Part shown: positions 7,473 to 15,862 of the stretch, piece by piece
Layout of the letters: every line of letters starts with the position of its first letter
Numbering within the stretch: the stretch's first letter is position 1
NCBI GenBank assembly: GCA_002841115.1
Contig: PHEC01000013.1
Location: forward strand, 1-34,141
From: Alphaproteobacteria bacterium HGW-Alphaproteobacteria-6
Lineage (GTDB): Bacteria; Pseudomonadota; Alphaproteobacteria; Rhodobacterales; Rhodobacteraceae
Length of the DNA stretch: 34,141 bases
Direction of reading: 5' to 3'
The notes under the pieces: generated by a model
Told to the model about the DNA's origin: nothing
The model's input: the letters and a program-made list of their open reading frames with translations, nothing else
Databases searched by the model: none
Program-made: the position numbers and the translations under genes

Positions 7473-8495
7473 ATGACGGATCAGCTTCAGTCCGGATCAC
7501 CGAAAAGCGTCACCGCCGACGATGTTGCCGCCATGGCGGGCGTTTCGCGCTGGACGGTCGCGCGGGCGTTCAAGAAGGCGGGCTCGATCTCGGCGAAAAG
7601 CCGCAAGCGGGTGATGGAGGCGGCCGAGACGCTTGGCTATGTTCCCGACCTGTCGGCCGCCAGCCTGGGGTCCGACCGCTCGAACCTGGTGGCGCTGCTG
7701 GTCGACGACTTTGACAACCCCCACAAGCTGGTCATGCTCGAACGCCTGACCCGCATCCTGCGCGAAGCAGGCTATGGCACGCTTCTGGTCAACATGCTGG
7801 GCGAGAAGGACGCACCCGAGGCGCTGCTGACGGCAAGCCAGCGGCGGGTCGACGCCGCGGTGCTGATCGGCACGCAGTTCGACGAGGGCATCCGTCGCAC
7901 CGCCCTCGGCGCCCGCAGGGTAAAGAAACTGATCGTCTTTGCCAGGATGAGCCCCAGCCCCGACACAGTCTCGATCGGCTGCGACGACGTGACGGCGATG
8001 GAGGAGGTGACGCGCCATGTCCTGGCGCGCGGCTATCGGCGGCCGATGTATCTGGCCGGGCCGGATACCGAATCGACCAGATTGTTTCGCAAGGAGACCT
8101 TTCTGCGCGTCTGGTCCGCCGAACACCCCGGATCGGTTCCGGCCGTGATCCACGCACGAAGCTACAGTCTGGCCGACGGCCGGGACTGCGCGCTGGCTTT
8201 TCTTCGCAGGCTGTCGCGCGACACCCGTCCCGACGTCATCCTGTGCGAGAATGACGTTCTGGCCATGGGAGCGATGGACGCGATCCGCGCCGACCTGAAG
8301 CTTCGCGTGCCACAGGATATCGCCGTCACCGGCTTCGACGATATCCCGCTGGCCGCGTCACCCGCCTATGACCTGACCACCTATCGCCAGCCCATCACCG
8401 AAATGGCGCAGGCGCTGGTCCGTGTCCTCGGGACGGATGGAACCGCGCAGGGAACCATCCTGCCCGGACGGTTCGTCATCCGGGGCTCTGCCTGA
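7473..8495 (+). CDS. LacI-family transcriptional regulator
   Basis: This 340-aa regulator has an N-terminal LacI helix-turn-helix (14-34, TADDVAAMAGVSRWTVARAF) with the family hinge region after GYVPD. A periplasmic-binding-protein-like effector domain follows (from NLVALLVDDFDNPH at ~71 to the end, including VTGFDDIPLAASP). The ATG at 7473 is supported by AGGAG at 7462-7466 and is the point where LacI homology begins. It diverges from the sugar/inositol importer and dehydrogenase genes, so it most likely represses them and is released by the imported compound or a derivative. Confidence 0.9.
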   Translation: MTDQLQSGSPKSVTADDVAAMAGVSRWTVARAFKKAGSISAKSRKRVMEAAETLGYVPDLSAASLGSDRSNLVALLVDDFDNPHKLVMLERLTRILREAGYGTLLVNMLGEKDAPEALLTASQRRVDAAVLIGTQFDEGIRRTALGARRVKKLIVFARMSPSPDTVSIGCDDVTAMEEVTRHVLARGYRRPMYLAGPDTESTRLFRKETFLRVWSAEHPGSVPAVIHARSYSLADGRDCALAFLRRLSRDTRPDVILCENDVLAMGAMDAIRADLKLRVPQDIAVTGFDDIPLAASPAYDLTTYRQPITEMAQALVRVLGTDGTAQGTILPGRFVIRGSA

Positions 8496-8544
8496 CCTGT
8501 CGGCCGAAGACCCGGCCAGGGACCGGCGCAGTCCGACCCGAGGG

Positions 8545-8560
8545 CCCGCCCTGCGGCGGG
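8545..8560 (+). terminator. Weak terminator-like hairpin after lacI-family gene
   Basis: CCCGCC (8545-8550), loop CTGC and GGCGGG (8555-8560) lie 50 nt after the regulator stop, between convergent genes. No T-run follows. The rest of the 145-nt convergent gap is featureless. Confidence 0.3.
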
Positions 8561-8640
8561 GCGCGCCGATCCGCTGCGCGCATGGTCCGGGGAGGGCAGC
8601 CACGGCGCCGAAGCGCATCGCCCCTCGCCGATGGACCGGA

Positions 8641-9486
8641 TCAGCGGCCCAAGGCCCCGGGCGTGGCCCTCAGCACCGCGTCGATGGCGCGGGCCAGAAG
8701 GCCGGACCACAGCGCGACCTGTGCCTCGGTCTGCAACTGATCGTTGCAGACCTCGATCAGGCTGTGGCGCAGGCCGCGCGGTTCGGCGTGACGGGGGATG
8801 AACCAGTCGCCCGACTCCTCGATCCGGTAGGGCTGGTTGACGGCCAGCGTCAGGTCCGGACGCGCCCGGGCAATCGTCTCGACGAAGATCCGCGCGGCGC
8901 CCAGGTCGCGGCGGCATAGAAAGCCCGCGTCCCAGCGGCGCCTTTCGCCCCGGTGCATCTGCCGGGTGTAGGTGTGGACCGAAAAGGCGGCGCGGCGCGG
9001 CGCACGCGCAAAGCCCTCGGCAATCGCCGCGTCGAGCGGATCGAAAATCCGCGCCTTGCGCTGCGCCCGCGCCTCGGGGCCAAGCCGCTGGTTGCCCGGA
9101 ATGGCCACATGGTCGCTGACCTCGGGGATCGATCCCGCCGATCCGGGCGGGCGGTTGCAGTCGATGACAAGGCGGCTGTAGCGTTGCAGGATCAGCGGCG
9201 CGCCCAGTGTCACCGCCAGCGACCGGGCCAGCCGCTCTGCGCCGATATCCCAGCCGATATGCAGATCGATCACCCCTTCGGACAGCCCCAGCCCGGCAAG
9301 CTGCGCCGGGATCGCCTGCCCGGCGTGTTCGCACAGCAGCAGGACCGGGCTTGCGCTGTCGGGATTGAGCCATTCGACCGGCGGCGGATCATCGTCAAGG
9401 CGCCCGCCCTGCCCGCGCATCCCGGCGGGCAGTGGGTGGCCGCGGTCCGGCGCCGGCTCATCGGCCATGCCTGTCGCCGCGCTCAT
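8641..9486 (-). CDS. N-formylglutamate amidohydrolase-like protein
   Basis: This 281-aa protein is of the FGase family (PF05013), whose best-known member HutG cleaves N-formyl-L-glutamate to glutamate and formate. Conserved blocks are CEHA (52-55), HIGWDIGA (76-83), SRLVIDCNRP (104-113), HTYTR (171-175) and IEVCND (244-249). The ATG at 9486 overlaps the LivH stop by four bases (ATGA), which decides the start over an upstream in-frame codon. It is the last gene of the Liv-type operon; there are no histidine-utilisation genes nearby, so a substrate other than N-formylglutamate, such as another N-acyl or gamma-linked glutamate, is possible. Confidence 0.8.
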   Translation of the reverse strand: MSAATGMADEPAPDRGHPLPAGMRGQGGRLDDDPPPVEWLNPDSASPVLLLCEHAGQAIPAQLAGLGLSEGVIDLHIGWDIGAERLARSLAVTLGAPLILQRYSRLVIDCNRPPGSAGSIPEVSDHVAIPGNQRLGPEARAQRKARIFDPLDAAIAEGFARAPRRAAFSVHTYTRQMHRGERRRWDAGFLCRRDLGAARIFVETIARARPDLTLAVNQPYRIEESGDWFIPRHAEPRGLRHSLIEVCNDQLQTEAQVALWSGLLARAIDAVLRATPGALGR

Positions 9487-10370
9487 GACCGGGTGGCACT
9501 TCTGGCCGGCAACAGGCCATCGGGCCGCCACAGCAGGGCCGCGATCACCAGGGCCAGCACGATGGCGTCGCGATAGGGCGACAGGCTGTCGGGCAGGAAT
9601 GCCTGGGTCAGAACCTCAAGCGCCCCGATCACGAAACCGCCCAGAACCGCACCGCCCAGGCTGCCCAGACCGCCAAGCACGGTCGCGATGAACGCCTTGA
9701 GAACCGGGAAGAACCCCATCATCGGATCGACCGATCCGCGCTGTGCCGTCCAGATCACCGCCGCGATGCCGGCCAGCAGACCCGACAGGGCAAAGGCGAT
9801 GGCAACCACGCGATTGGCCCGCACCCCCAGCAGTTTCAGCATCTCGAGGTCTTCGGCCGCCGCGCGCATCGCCATGCCGATTGCCGTGCGTCGCAGCACC
9901 AGCGACAGGCCGAGAAGCGAGGTGAAGGCCACGACAAGCGACACCGTCGGCACCACGCCGATCGTGGTGCCCGCGACCTGGTAGGTGCCCGACCATCCCG
10001 CAGGAAGCGAAATCGGAACCGGGCGGGCCGAGATCGCATTCTGGAAAACCACCTTGAGAATCTCCGAGACGGCGAAACTGGTGATCAGCAATGTCACCAC
10101 ATCCGCCCCCCGCATGGCGCGAAACGCCGTCCGCTCCAGTGTCAGCGCCATCACGACCGCGGCCGCGATGCCCACCACGAGGGCCGGGACCGGCGCCATG
10201 CCGAAGGCCAGCGACAGGAAGATCCCGTAGCCCCCGAAGGTCATGATGTCGCCATGGGCGAAATTGATCAGCCCGACGATGGAAAACACGATCGCCAGGC
10301 CAAGCGCCAGCATCGCATAGACCCCGCCCAGGCTGATCGCGTTGATCGTCTGTTGCAGTATCACATCCAT
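9483..10370 (-). CDS. livH: Branched-chain amino acid-type ABC permease LivH
   Basis: This 295-aa membrane protein has the LivH architecture of about eight hydrophobic segments and the N-terminal signature QQTINAISLGGVYAMLALGL, followed by NFAHGDIMTFGGY at about 37-49, typical of HAAT-family permeases. It partners the fused LivM-LivG protein encoded upstream. It starts 3 nt after the LivF stop and ends in a 4-nt overlap with the amidohydrolase. HAAT importers take up branched-chain amino acids, urea, amides and other compounds, so the family name does not define the substrate. Confidence 0.9.
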   Translation of the reverse strand: MDVILQQTINAISLGGVYAMLALGLAIVFSIVGLINFAHGDIMTFGGYGIFLSLAFGMAPVPALVVGIAAAVVMALTLERTAFRAMRGADVVTLLITSFAVSEILKVVFQNAISARPVPISLPAGWSGTYQVAGTTIGVVPTVSLVVAFTSLLGLSLVLRRTAIGMAMRAAAEDLEMLKLLGVRANRVVAIAFALSGLLAGIAAVIWTAQRGSVDPMMGFFPVLKAFIATVLGGLGSLGGAVLGGFVIGALEVLTQAFLPDSLSPYRDAIVLALVIAALLWRPDGLLPARSATRS

Positions 10371-10373
10371 CGG

Positions 10374-11087
10374 TCAGGCCGCCAGATAGGCTGCTTGCAG
10401 CAGCTTGTCGCTTTTCAGGTCCTGCGGCGGGCCGGCCGCGGCCACCACGCCATTGGCCAGCACCACGGCATGATCCGCCACGTCAAGCGCCAGCGCCGCG
10501 TTCTGCTCGACCAGAAGGATCGAGATGCCTTCGTCGCGCAACTCTTCGATGATGCCGAAAATCCTGTCCACCATCTGCGGGGCAAGCCCCAGGGACGGCT
10601 CGTCCATCAAGAGCAGGCGCGGCCCGCTCATCAGGGCGCGCGCCACCGCCAGCATCTGCTGCTCGCCCCCCGACAACAGCCCCGCCAGCTGCTTGCGCCG
10701 CTCGCCCAGAATCGGAAAACGCTCCATCATCGCCGCCTTGCGTGCCAGCGCCGTTGCGGCATCGCCGACGACAGAGCCGGCAAGCGTCAGGTTGTCCTCG
10801 ACCGAAAGCGCCGAGAAGACCCGCCGCCCCTCGGGCGAGATCGCCACGCCCGCCCGCACGATGGCGTCGGGCGTGGCCCCGGTCATGTCGCGGCCAAAGA
10901 TGAAAACCGACCCGCCCGCGATGCGCCGGGCCCCCGCGACCGCCATCACGGTCGACGTCTTGCCCGCGCCATTCGCCCCCAGAAGGGCGGTCACGCCGCC
11001 CCTGGCCGCGGTCAGGTCCACGCCGCGCACGGCCTGGACCGGACCGTATCGGACATCCAGCCCCCTGAGGGCGAGTGCGGTCTGCAT
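10374..11087 (-). CDS. livF: ABC transporter ATP-binding protein LivF
   Basis: This 237-aa ATPase, the usual LivF length, has Walker A GANGAGKT (37-44), the LivF-type ISPEGRRVF stretch (83-91), signature LSGGEQ (138-143), Walker B LLLMDEP (158-164) and LVEQN (192-196) with the glutamine-for-histidine type switch seen in LivF proteins. It follows the binding-protein gene after 11 nt and precedes livH by 3 nt. It forms the ATPase pair with the LivG half of the fused protein. Confidence 0.92.
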   Translation of the reverse strand: MQTALALRGLDVRYGPVQAVRGVDLTAARGGVTALLGANGAGKTSTVMAVAGARRIAGGSVFIFGRDMTGATPDAIVRAGVAISPEGRRVFSALSVEDNLTLAGSVVGDAATALARKAAMMERFPILGERRKQLAGLLSGGEQQMLAVARALMSGPRLLLMDEPSLGLAPQMVDRIFGIIEELRDEGISILLVEQNAALALDVADHAVVLANGVVAAAGPPQDLKSDKLLQAAYLAA

Positions 11088-11098
11088 CCTCGCGCGCC

Positions 11099-12250
11099 TT
11101 ACGGTCTGGGCAGGGTTGCGGGGTCGGCCGTGGCGCGCAGGACGAATTCCTTGTCGCCCGCGCCGGTGATCCGCGCCACCACGACCTCGCGCAGCGGCAT
11201 CCGGTCGGTTCCCTTGAAGGTGAAGTCGGACATCACGCCCTTGCCATTCTCGATCCCGGCCATCGCCGCGGCCACCGCGCGGGGCTCTGTCGTGCCGGCG
11301 GCGGCGACCGCCTGCTCGATCATATGGGCGATGTCGCAGCCGTTGACATAGTAGTTGTTGTCCGGTGTCGTGCCGGTGGCGGCGGTGAATTCCGCGATGA
11401 AACCGGCATAGGCCGAGCCTTCGTCCGGAAATCCGCCCGAAGTGTGCATCACCCCGTCGACCACGTCGCCGAGACCGCGCACCGTCGGGGTGTCAAGCAC
11501 GTCGCCGCCCATCACCTGCGTGGCGACACCGGCCCCGCGCAGCGCCTTGATGAAGGCCGGGAAATCCGGCTCCCAGGCCCAGGTGACGATGACATCCGGC
11601 TGCGGCTCGGCCGCCTTGATCGTGGTCACGATGGCGGAAAAGTCGGGCTGGTTCAGGGAATAGTTCGAGGTGCCGACGATCGTGCCGCCGAGCGCCTCGA
11701 AGGCGGTGCCGAAATACTCGGGTCCGCCAAGCGTGTAGGCGCTGTCGGGGGATTTCACCAGGTAGACCTTCGCGAAACCCTGTTCGCGCGCATAGGCCGC
11801 CAGCACCGCCGCCTGCTGGTTGTCCGCCGGATAGCTGCCGAAGACATGATCGCCGACCTGGGTCAGCACCGGCGCCGTGCCGGCAAAGGTCATGGTCGGG
11901 ATGCCGTCGGCCATGGTGATCTGCGCCGCCGCGATGGTCGGGTCCGCATCCGCCGACGAGACGATGAACTGCGCCCCGTCGTCGATCATTTCCTGAACCA
12001 CCTTGACGCCCTCGGCGATATCGGACCGCGTGTCCTTGACGATGGTCCTGACCGGATGGGTGCCGTTCAGCCCGCCATTGGCGTTCATCTTGTCGATGCA
12101 GAACTGAAAGCCGGCATAGGCCGGCCCGTCATAGGGCGCCAGATAGCCCGATTGCGCCGACATCACGCCGATCACATAGTCCTCGGCGCCGGCCGCGCCG
12201 GCAAGCACCATGGCGCTGGTGGTGGTCAAGAGCAGCGTTCTGAAGGTCAT
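11099..12250 (-). CDS. LivJ-type periplasmic substrate-binding protein
   Basis: This 383-aa exported protein has a short signal peptide (MTFRTLLLTTTSAMVLAGAA, followed by GA and cleavage before EDYVIG). The mature domain is a type I binding fold of the Peripla_BP_6 (LivJ) family: IGVMSAQSGYLAPYDGPAYA near the start, CIDKMNANGGLNG, VSSADADPTIAAAQ, and NYYVNGCDIAHMIEQAV towards the end. The ATG overlaps the LivM-LivG stop by 4 nt (ATGA). Unlike the other three importers in the window, no hairpin follows it; livF begins 11 nt later. It determines substrate specificity, which may be an amide or amino-acid derivative in view of neighbouring enzymes. Confidence 0.9.
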   Translation of the reverse strand: MTFRTLLLTTTSAMVLAGAAGAEDYVIGVMSAQSGYLAPYDGPAYAGFQFCIDKMNANGGLNGTHPVRTIVKDTRSDIAEGVKVVQEMIDDGAQFIVSSADADPTIAAAQITMADGIPTMTFAGTAPVLTQVGDHVFGSYPADNQQAAVLAAYAREQGFAKVYLVKSPDSAYTLGGPEYFGTAFEALGGTIVGTSNYSLNQPDFSAIVTTIKAAEPQPDVIVTWAWEPDFPAFIKALRGAGVATQVMGGDVLDTPTVRGLGDVVDGVMHTSGGFPDEGSAYAGFIAEFTAATGTTPDNNYYVNGCDIAHMIEQAVAAAGTTEPRAVAAAMAGIENGKGVMSDFTFKGTDRMPLREVVVARITGAGDKEFVLRATADPATLPRP

Positions 12251-14124
12251 TGTCTCACTCCTTGTCTGGGGGTTGTTTCTTCTTCGGTAGCGGCGACGGC
12301 CGCGGCAGTGCGCCCGCGGCCGATATAGGCCTCGATCACGGCAGGATCGGCACGCACGTCTTCGGGCCTGCCCTGCGCGATCAGGGTGCCGCGGTTCATC
12401 ACGACCGTCCAGTTGGACAGCCGGTTGACGAAGCGCAGGTCATGGTCGATCAGCAGGATCCCGATGCCGCGCGTGTCGCGTATCCGGATCAGCCGGTCGG
12501 CAAGGTCATCGGTCTCGGCCGGGTTCATCCCCGCGGCCGGCTCGTCCAGCAACAGGATCGCCGGGTCCTGGACCAGCGACCGGGCAACCTCCAGCCGCTT
12601 GCGCGCACCATAGGGCAGCGCCTCTGCCCGGGTCGCGGCCAGGGCGCCCAGATCGAAGGCGTCCAGTTCCCGCAAGGTGACCGCCGCCGCATCCCTGCCG
12701 CGATGCCCCGCCGCCAGGGCCGCGACCAGCACGTTCTCATAGACCGTCAGACCCCGGAACAGCCTGAGATTCTGAAAGCTGCGCGAGATGCCGGCGCGCG
12801 CGACCGCCTCGCGCGAGATCTTGCCAAGATCCCTGCCCGACAAGAGGGTCCGGCCCGCATCCGCCGCATACTGGCGCGTGATCAGGTTGACCAGGGTGGA
12901 TTTCCCGGCCCCGTTCGGCCCGATCAGCCCGGTGACGCGGCCCGTGGGCGCCTCGAAGCTCATGTCGACAACGGCCTTCACCCCGGCAAAGCTCTTGGAC
13001 AGGCCCTCGGCGACAAGGATCGCGTCCGGCACCGGGGGCGGCGACGCGGCAGGGACGGTCCGCGCGGTGATCCGGTCGAAGATCCGCGCCCCTGCCCCCG
13101 GTCCCAGTTCGAAACTGCCGACCAGTCCCATGGGGCGCAGCCAGATCACCAGAAGGATCGCCAGGCCAAGCGCCACCGTCGTCAGCCCGAAGACCGCGGG
13201 CAAGGCGAAGCCGAGCAGATCGCCGCCGCCCTCGAATTGCCGGACGCCGTCCTGCAGCAGCGTCACCCCGATCACCCCGGCGACCGCGCCGCCGACCGAC
13301 GCCATCCCGCCGACGATCATCATCGCGATATGGGCAAAGACCAGCGACAGGTAGAAGGACGCCGGCGAGAACGCGCCCAGCATGTGCCCGTAAAGCGCAC
13401 CCGCGACGGCGCAGAGCGCCCCCGACAGGCACCAGCCGACGAACCGGGTGCGCCGCGGGTTGATCCCCAGCGCCGCCGCCGCATCGGCATCGTCGCGCGC
13501 CGCGCGCGAAAACAGCCCCATCGCGCTTTCGCGGTAGGCCCGCGCCACGATGATGAACGCCACCGCCGCCCCGAAGGCAAGCGGCAGGTCGACAACCCGC
13601 GGCACACCGAAAAACGTCTGGCTGCCGCGGGTGATCTCGCGGGCGCCGACCGCGACGCCATGGGTGATGATCAGCAGCCCGAGCGAGGCGATCGCCGCCG
13701 ACGCCCCGACCAGGCGCGCGATCGCGGCGCCGCTCAGCGCGGCAAAGACCAGCCCGGCAAGAGCCACGACCGGCAGCGCCATCCACAACGACAACTCGTG
13801 CCCGGCCAGAAACCCCGGCAGGGCGGGAAGGGCGCTGCGCTGAACACTGGCGGGCATGGTCAGGATACCCGACAGATAGGCCCCGATCGCCATGAAGGCG
13901 CCATGCCCGAAGGACACGGTGCCGGTGTTGCCGCAAAACACGCCCAGCGCGACAACCGCCGCGACATTGACGCACATCTGCACGGCGATCCGCTCGCCGG
14001 CGCGTCCGAATACCAGCGTCAGCAGCGCGACAACCACCCCCAGCAACCCCAGACAGACCAGCGTGCGGGCAAGGTTCGCAGCCCTCAGCCGGGCCGGATG
14101 GGCCAGAAGGGCCGCATCACTCAT
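12247..14124 (-). CDS. Fused ABC permease-ATPase, LivM-LivG
   Basis: This 625-aa single polypeptide joins a LivM permease (about 20-335, with GNTGTVSFGHGAFMAIGAYL at 66-85 and IVGGMASVGGAVAGVIG in the last membrane part) to a LivG ATPase (about 368-610). ATPase motifs are Walker A GPNGAGKS (402-409), the LivG-style signature LPYGARKRLEVAR (503-515), Walker B ILLLDEP (523-529) and H561. A proline/alanine-rich linker (about 353-366) joins the domains. The frame is continuous, so it is a true fusion and not a missed stop. The start at 14124 overlaps the hydrolase stop (ATGA). Such fusions occur in some HAAT importers. The fusion fixes a 1:1 permease:ATPase ratio. Confidence 0.9.
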   Translation of the reverse strand: MSDAALLAHPARLRAANLARTLVCLGLLGVVVALLTLVFGRAGERIAVQMCVNVAAVVALGVFCGNTGTVSFGHGAFMAIGAYLSGILTMPASVQRSALPALPGFLAGHELSLWMALPVVALAGLVFAALSGAAIARLVGASAAIASLGLLIITHGVAVGAREITRGSQTFFGVPRVVDLPLAFGAAVAFIIVARAYRESAMGLFSRAARDDADAAAALGINPRRTRFVGWCLSGALCAVAGALYGHMLGAFSPASFYLSLVFAHIAMMIVGGMASVGGAVAGVIGVTLLQDGVRQFEGGGDLLGFALPAVFGLTTVALGLAILLVIWLRPMGLVGSFELGPGAGARIFDRITARTVPAASPPPVPDAILVAEGLSKSFAGVKAVVDMSFEAPTGRVTGLIGPNGAGKSTLVNLITRQYAADAGRTLLSGRDLGKISREAVARAGISRSFQNLRLFRGLTVYENVLVAALAAGHRGRDAAAVTLRELDAFDLGALAATRAEALPYGARKRLEVARSLVQDPAILLLDEPAAGMNPAETDDLADRLIRIRDTRGIGILLIDHDLRFVNRLSNWTVVMNRGTLIAQGRPEDVRADPAVIEAYIGRGRTAAAVAATEEETTPRQGVRQ

Positions 14125-14813
14125 GCAGGCAACCGGCTGTCGTCCGCCGCCCCGGTCCCTTGCGCCAGCTCGTCCAGCAGCGCCCGGGTCGTCACCTGAC
14201 GGCAATAGCCCCTGATCGTGCGCAGCGACTGGTCGTGCCGCTCCTGGGAATAGGTCAGGCAGGCATCGGTGACCTGGGTCACCAGATAGCCCAGATCACA
14301 GGCATCGCGGATAGCACTTTCGACGCATTGGTCGGTGATCAGGCCGCTCAGCACCAGCTGACGCACCCCGAGATTGCGCAGCACATAGTCGATATGGGTC
14401 GACACGAACACCGAGGACGAGGATTTGGGAAAGACGATCTCGTCCTCGCCCGGCGCGATCTCGTCGATCACCTTGCCATCCCACGAGCCCTTTGGCACGT
14501 TGAACCCGGTGATCTTGTAGTCGAGGCTGCGATCCCGGCCATCCCTGGTCAGGCTTTCGATGGTGGTATAGAGCACCTCGACACCCGCCGCACGGCACCC
14601 GGCCTGAAGCCTTTGCATGTTGGGGATCACGCGCGTCTTCAGCTGATCGAAGAACCAGCCATATCCCGCATCGAACTCGGCGTCCGACAGATGGCCGAAC
14701 TCTGCCCCGTCACGCCGGGCGCAGAAATTCTGCACGTCGATGAACAGAAGCGCGGATTGCGCCGGCACCAGCGGCACCTCGCGCGTCAGGATCGGGTCAG
14801 GGCGTTCCGGCAT
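14121..14813 (-). CDS. Isochorismatase-family cysteine hydrolase
   Basis: This 230-aa hydrolase has an intact Asp-Lys-Cys triad: D26 in LLFIDVQN, K130 in FPKSSSSVF and C163 in LITDQCVESA, with the cis-peptide region before the cysteine. The family includes nicotinamidase, N-carbamoylsarcosine amidase and the ureidoacrylate hydrolase RutB; length and the DVQN..KSSSSVF pattern fit the amidase side. The ATG at 14813 is where family similarity begins; the open frame extends 165 nt further into the AT-rich operator region, which argues against the longer form. It is the first gene of the Liv-type operon, so its substrate is probably the imported compound, perhaps an amide or carbamoyl derivative. 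Confidence 0.85.
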   Translation of the reverse strand: MPERPDPILTREVPLVPAQSALLFIDVQNFCARRDGAEFGHLSDAEFDAGYGWFFDQLKTRVIPNMQRLQAGCRAAGVEVLYTTIESLTRDGRDRSLDYKITGFNVPKGSWDGKVIDEIAPGEDEIVFPKSSSSVFVSTHIDYVLRNLGVRQLVLSGLITDQCVESAIRDACDLGYLVTQVTDACLTYSQERHDQSLRTIRGYCRQVTTRALLDELAQGTGAADDSRLPA

Positions 14814-14930
14814 GTCATGCACACTTCCGTAAGGGGGGGGAGCGGACGTTCGGATCAGGGGAACGAAGCAATTCGGATGCGCGGCCCCTGAGACCATCCG
14901 CCGCAGGGCATGGCCTGAAGGAAACGAAAC

Positions 14931-14978
14931 TGTAATTTCATTGTCAATAAAAATTGTTGACGTGAAATTATAATTCAC
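14931..14978. promoter_or_regulatory. Composite palindromic operator and -10 region between hydrolase operon and rpiR
   Basis: TGTAATTTCATTGTCAA (14931-14947) is a near-perfect inverted copy of TTGACGTGAAATTATA (14957-14972), with one mismatch and one indel around TAAAAATTG. A second overlapping palindrome is GTGAAATTATAATTCAC (14962-14978). A consensus TATAAT occurs on both strands (plus 14969-14974, minus 14972-14967), and a perfect minus-strand TTGACA lies at 14947-14942. It is the only AT-rich pocket of this spacer. RpiR regulators such as HexR bind AT-rich palindromes of the TGTAATT type, so autoregulation plus control of the divergent operon is likely. Confidence 0.6.
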
Positions 14979-15013
14979 ACACCTTCGCGCAAACCGAAGG
15001 CAGTCAGCCCGCC

Positions 15014-15862
15014 ATGATGATCCGTGAGCGCATCGAGAAAGCCGCCGAATCCCTGACCCTGGGGGAGCGCAAGCTGGCGGCCGCCATCCTGTCGGATTAT
15101 CCGTTTTCCGGCCTGTCGCCCATTCACGAACTGGCCAGACGTTCCGAGGTCTCCGCCCCCTCCATCTCGCGGTTCGTCACCAAGATCGGGCTGGACGGCT
15201 ATCAGGAATTCCAGCGCGAACTGATTTCCGAACTCAAGCAGGGGCTGCGCTCGCCGCTGGACCTGCATGCGCCGGGCCGCCCGGTCGAAGGCGGGTTCCT
15301 GAAGGATTTCATCGCCAAGTCGACCTCGCAGATGGCCATCGCGGCGGATGCCATCACCGAAGAGCAATTCATCCGGATCTGCACGCTGCTGACCGATCCG
15401 AAGCGGCGCATCTATGTGCTGGGCGGGCGCATCAGCGACACGATTGCCAGGCACCTGACCTTTCACCTGCGCCTGATCCGCAAGGATGTCTTTCATCTGC
15501 CCGGCAATCCCGAAATATGGCCCGACGACCTGCTGCGCATGCGGCAGGGCGATATCCTCTACCTGGTCGATTTCCGCCGCTACGAACCGCTACTGGAGCA
15601 GCTGGCGAACCGGGCAGCCGCGTCGCGAAACGTGCGCATCGTGCTGATGACCGACAAGTGGATCTCGCCGATCGCACGGCACGCCCACGAGGTGATGCCG
15701 GTCCCGATCGACAGCGGCACCCTGTGGGACACCTATTCGGCCGCCCTGGCGGTGACCGAAGCGATCGTGACCCGTATCGCGGAACACAACTGGGACAAGA
15801 CGCGGGCCCGGATGCAGGCCTGGGAAAAGCTGAGACCGACAGCAAAGGACGAGCCGACATGA
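15014..15862 (+). CDS. MurR/RpiR-family transcriptional regulator
   Basis: This 282-aa regulator has an N-terminal HTH_6 domain (about 1-77; the recognition segment is in LARRSEVSAPSISRFVTKIG at 43-62) and a C-terminal SIS domain (about 120-250; IYVLGGRISDTIARHL and VRIVLMTDKWISPIA) that usually senses phosphosugars. Two ATGs are adjacent; the first is used because neither has a convincing ribosome binding site. The stop overlaps the start of the ligase gene (ATGA at 15859-15862), so the two are co-translated. It diverges from the hydrolase/Liv operon. Because no sugar enzyme is linked, the effector may be unusual for an SIS domain. Confidence 0.9.
   Translation: MMIRERIEKAAESLTLGERKLAAAILSDYPFSGLSPIHELARRSEVSAPSISRFVTKIGLDGYQEFQRELISELKQGLRSPLDLHAPGRPVEGGFLKDFIAKSTSQMAIAADAITEEQFIRICTLLTDPKRRIYVLGGRISDTIARHLTFHLRLIRKDVFHLPGNPEIWPDDLLRMRQGDILYLVDFRRYEPLLEQLANRAAASRNVRIVLMTDKWISPIARHAHEVMPVPIDSGTLWDTYSAALAVTEAIVTRIAEHNWDKTRARMQAWEKLRPTAKDEPT

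Noticed and set aside
12247-14124. Sequencing error joining livM and livG
   Set aside because: Frame is continuous, both halves are complete and a proper linker separates them; nothing points to an error.
12250-14199. 649-codon open frame antisense to the LivM-LivG gene
   Set aside because: Composition is low-complexity basic (Arg/Asp/Gln/Gly) with no domain; the minus-strand gene has all ABC motifs and overlap-coupled neighbours.
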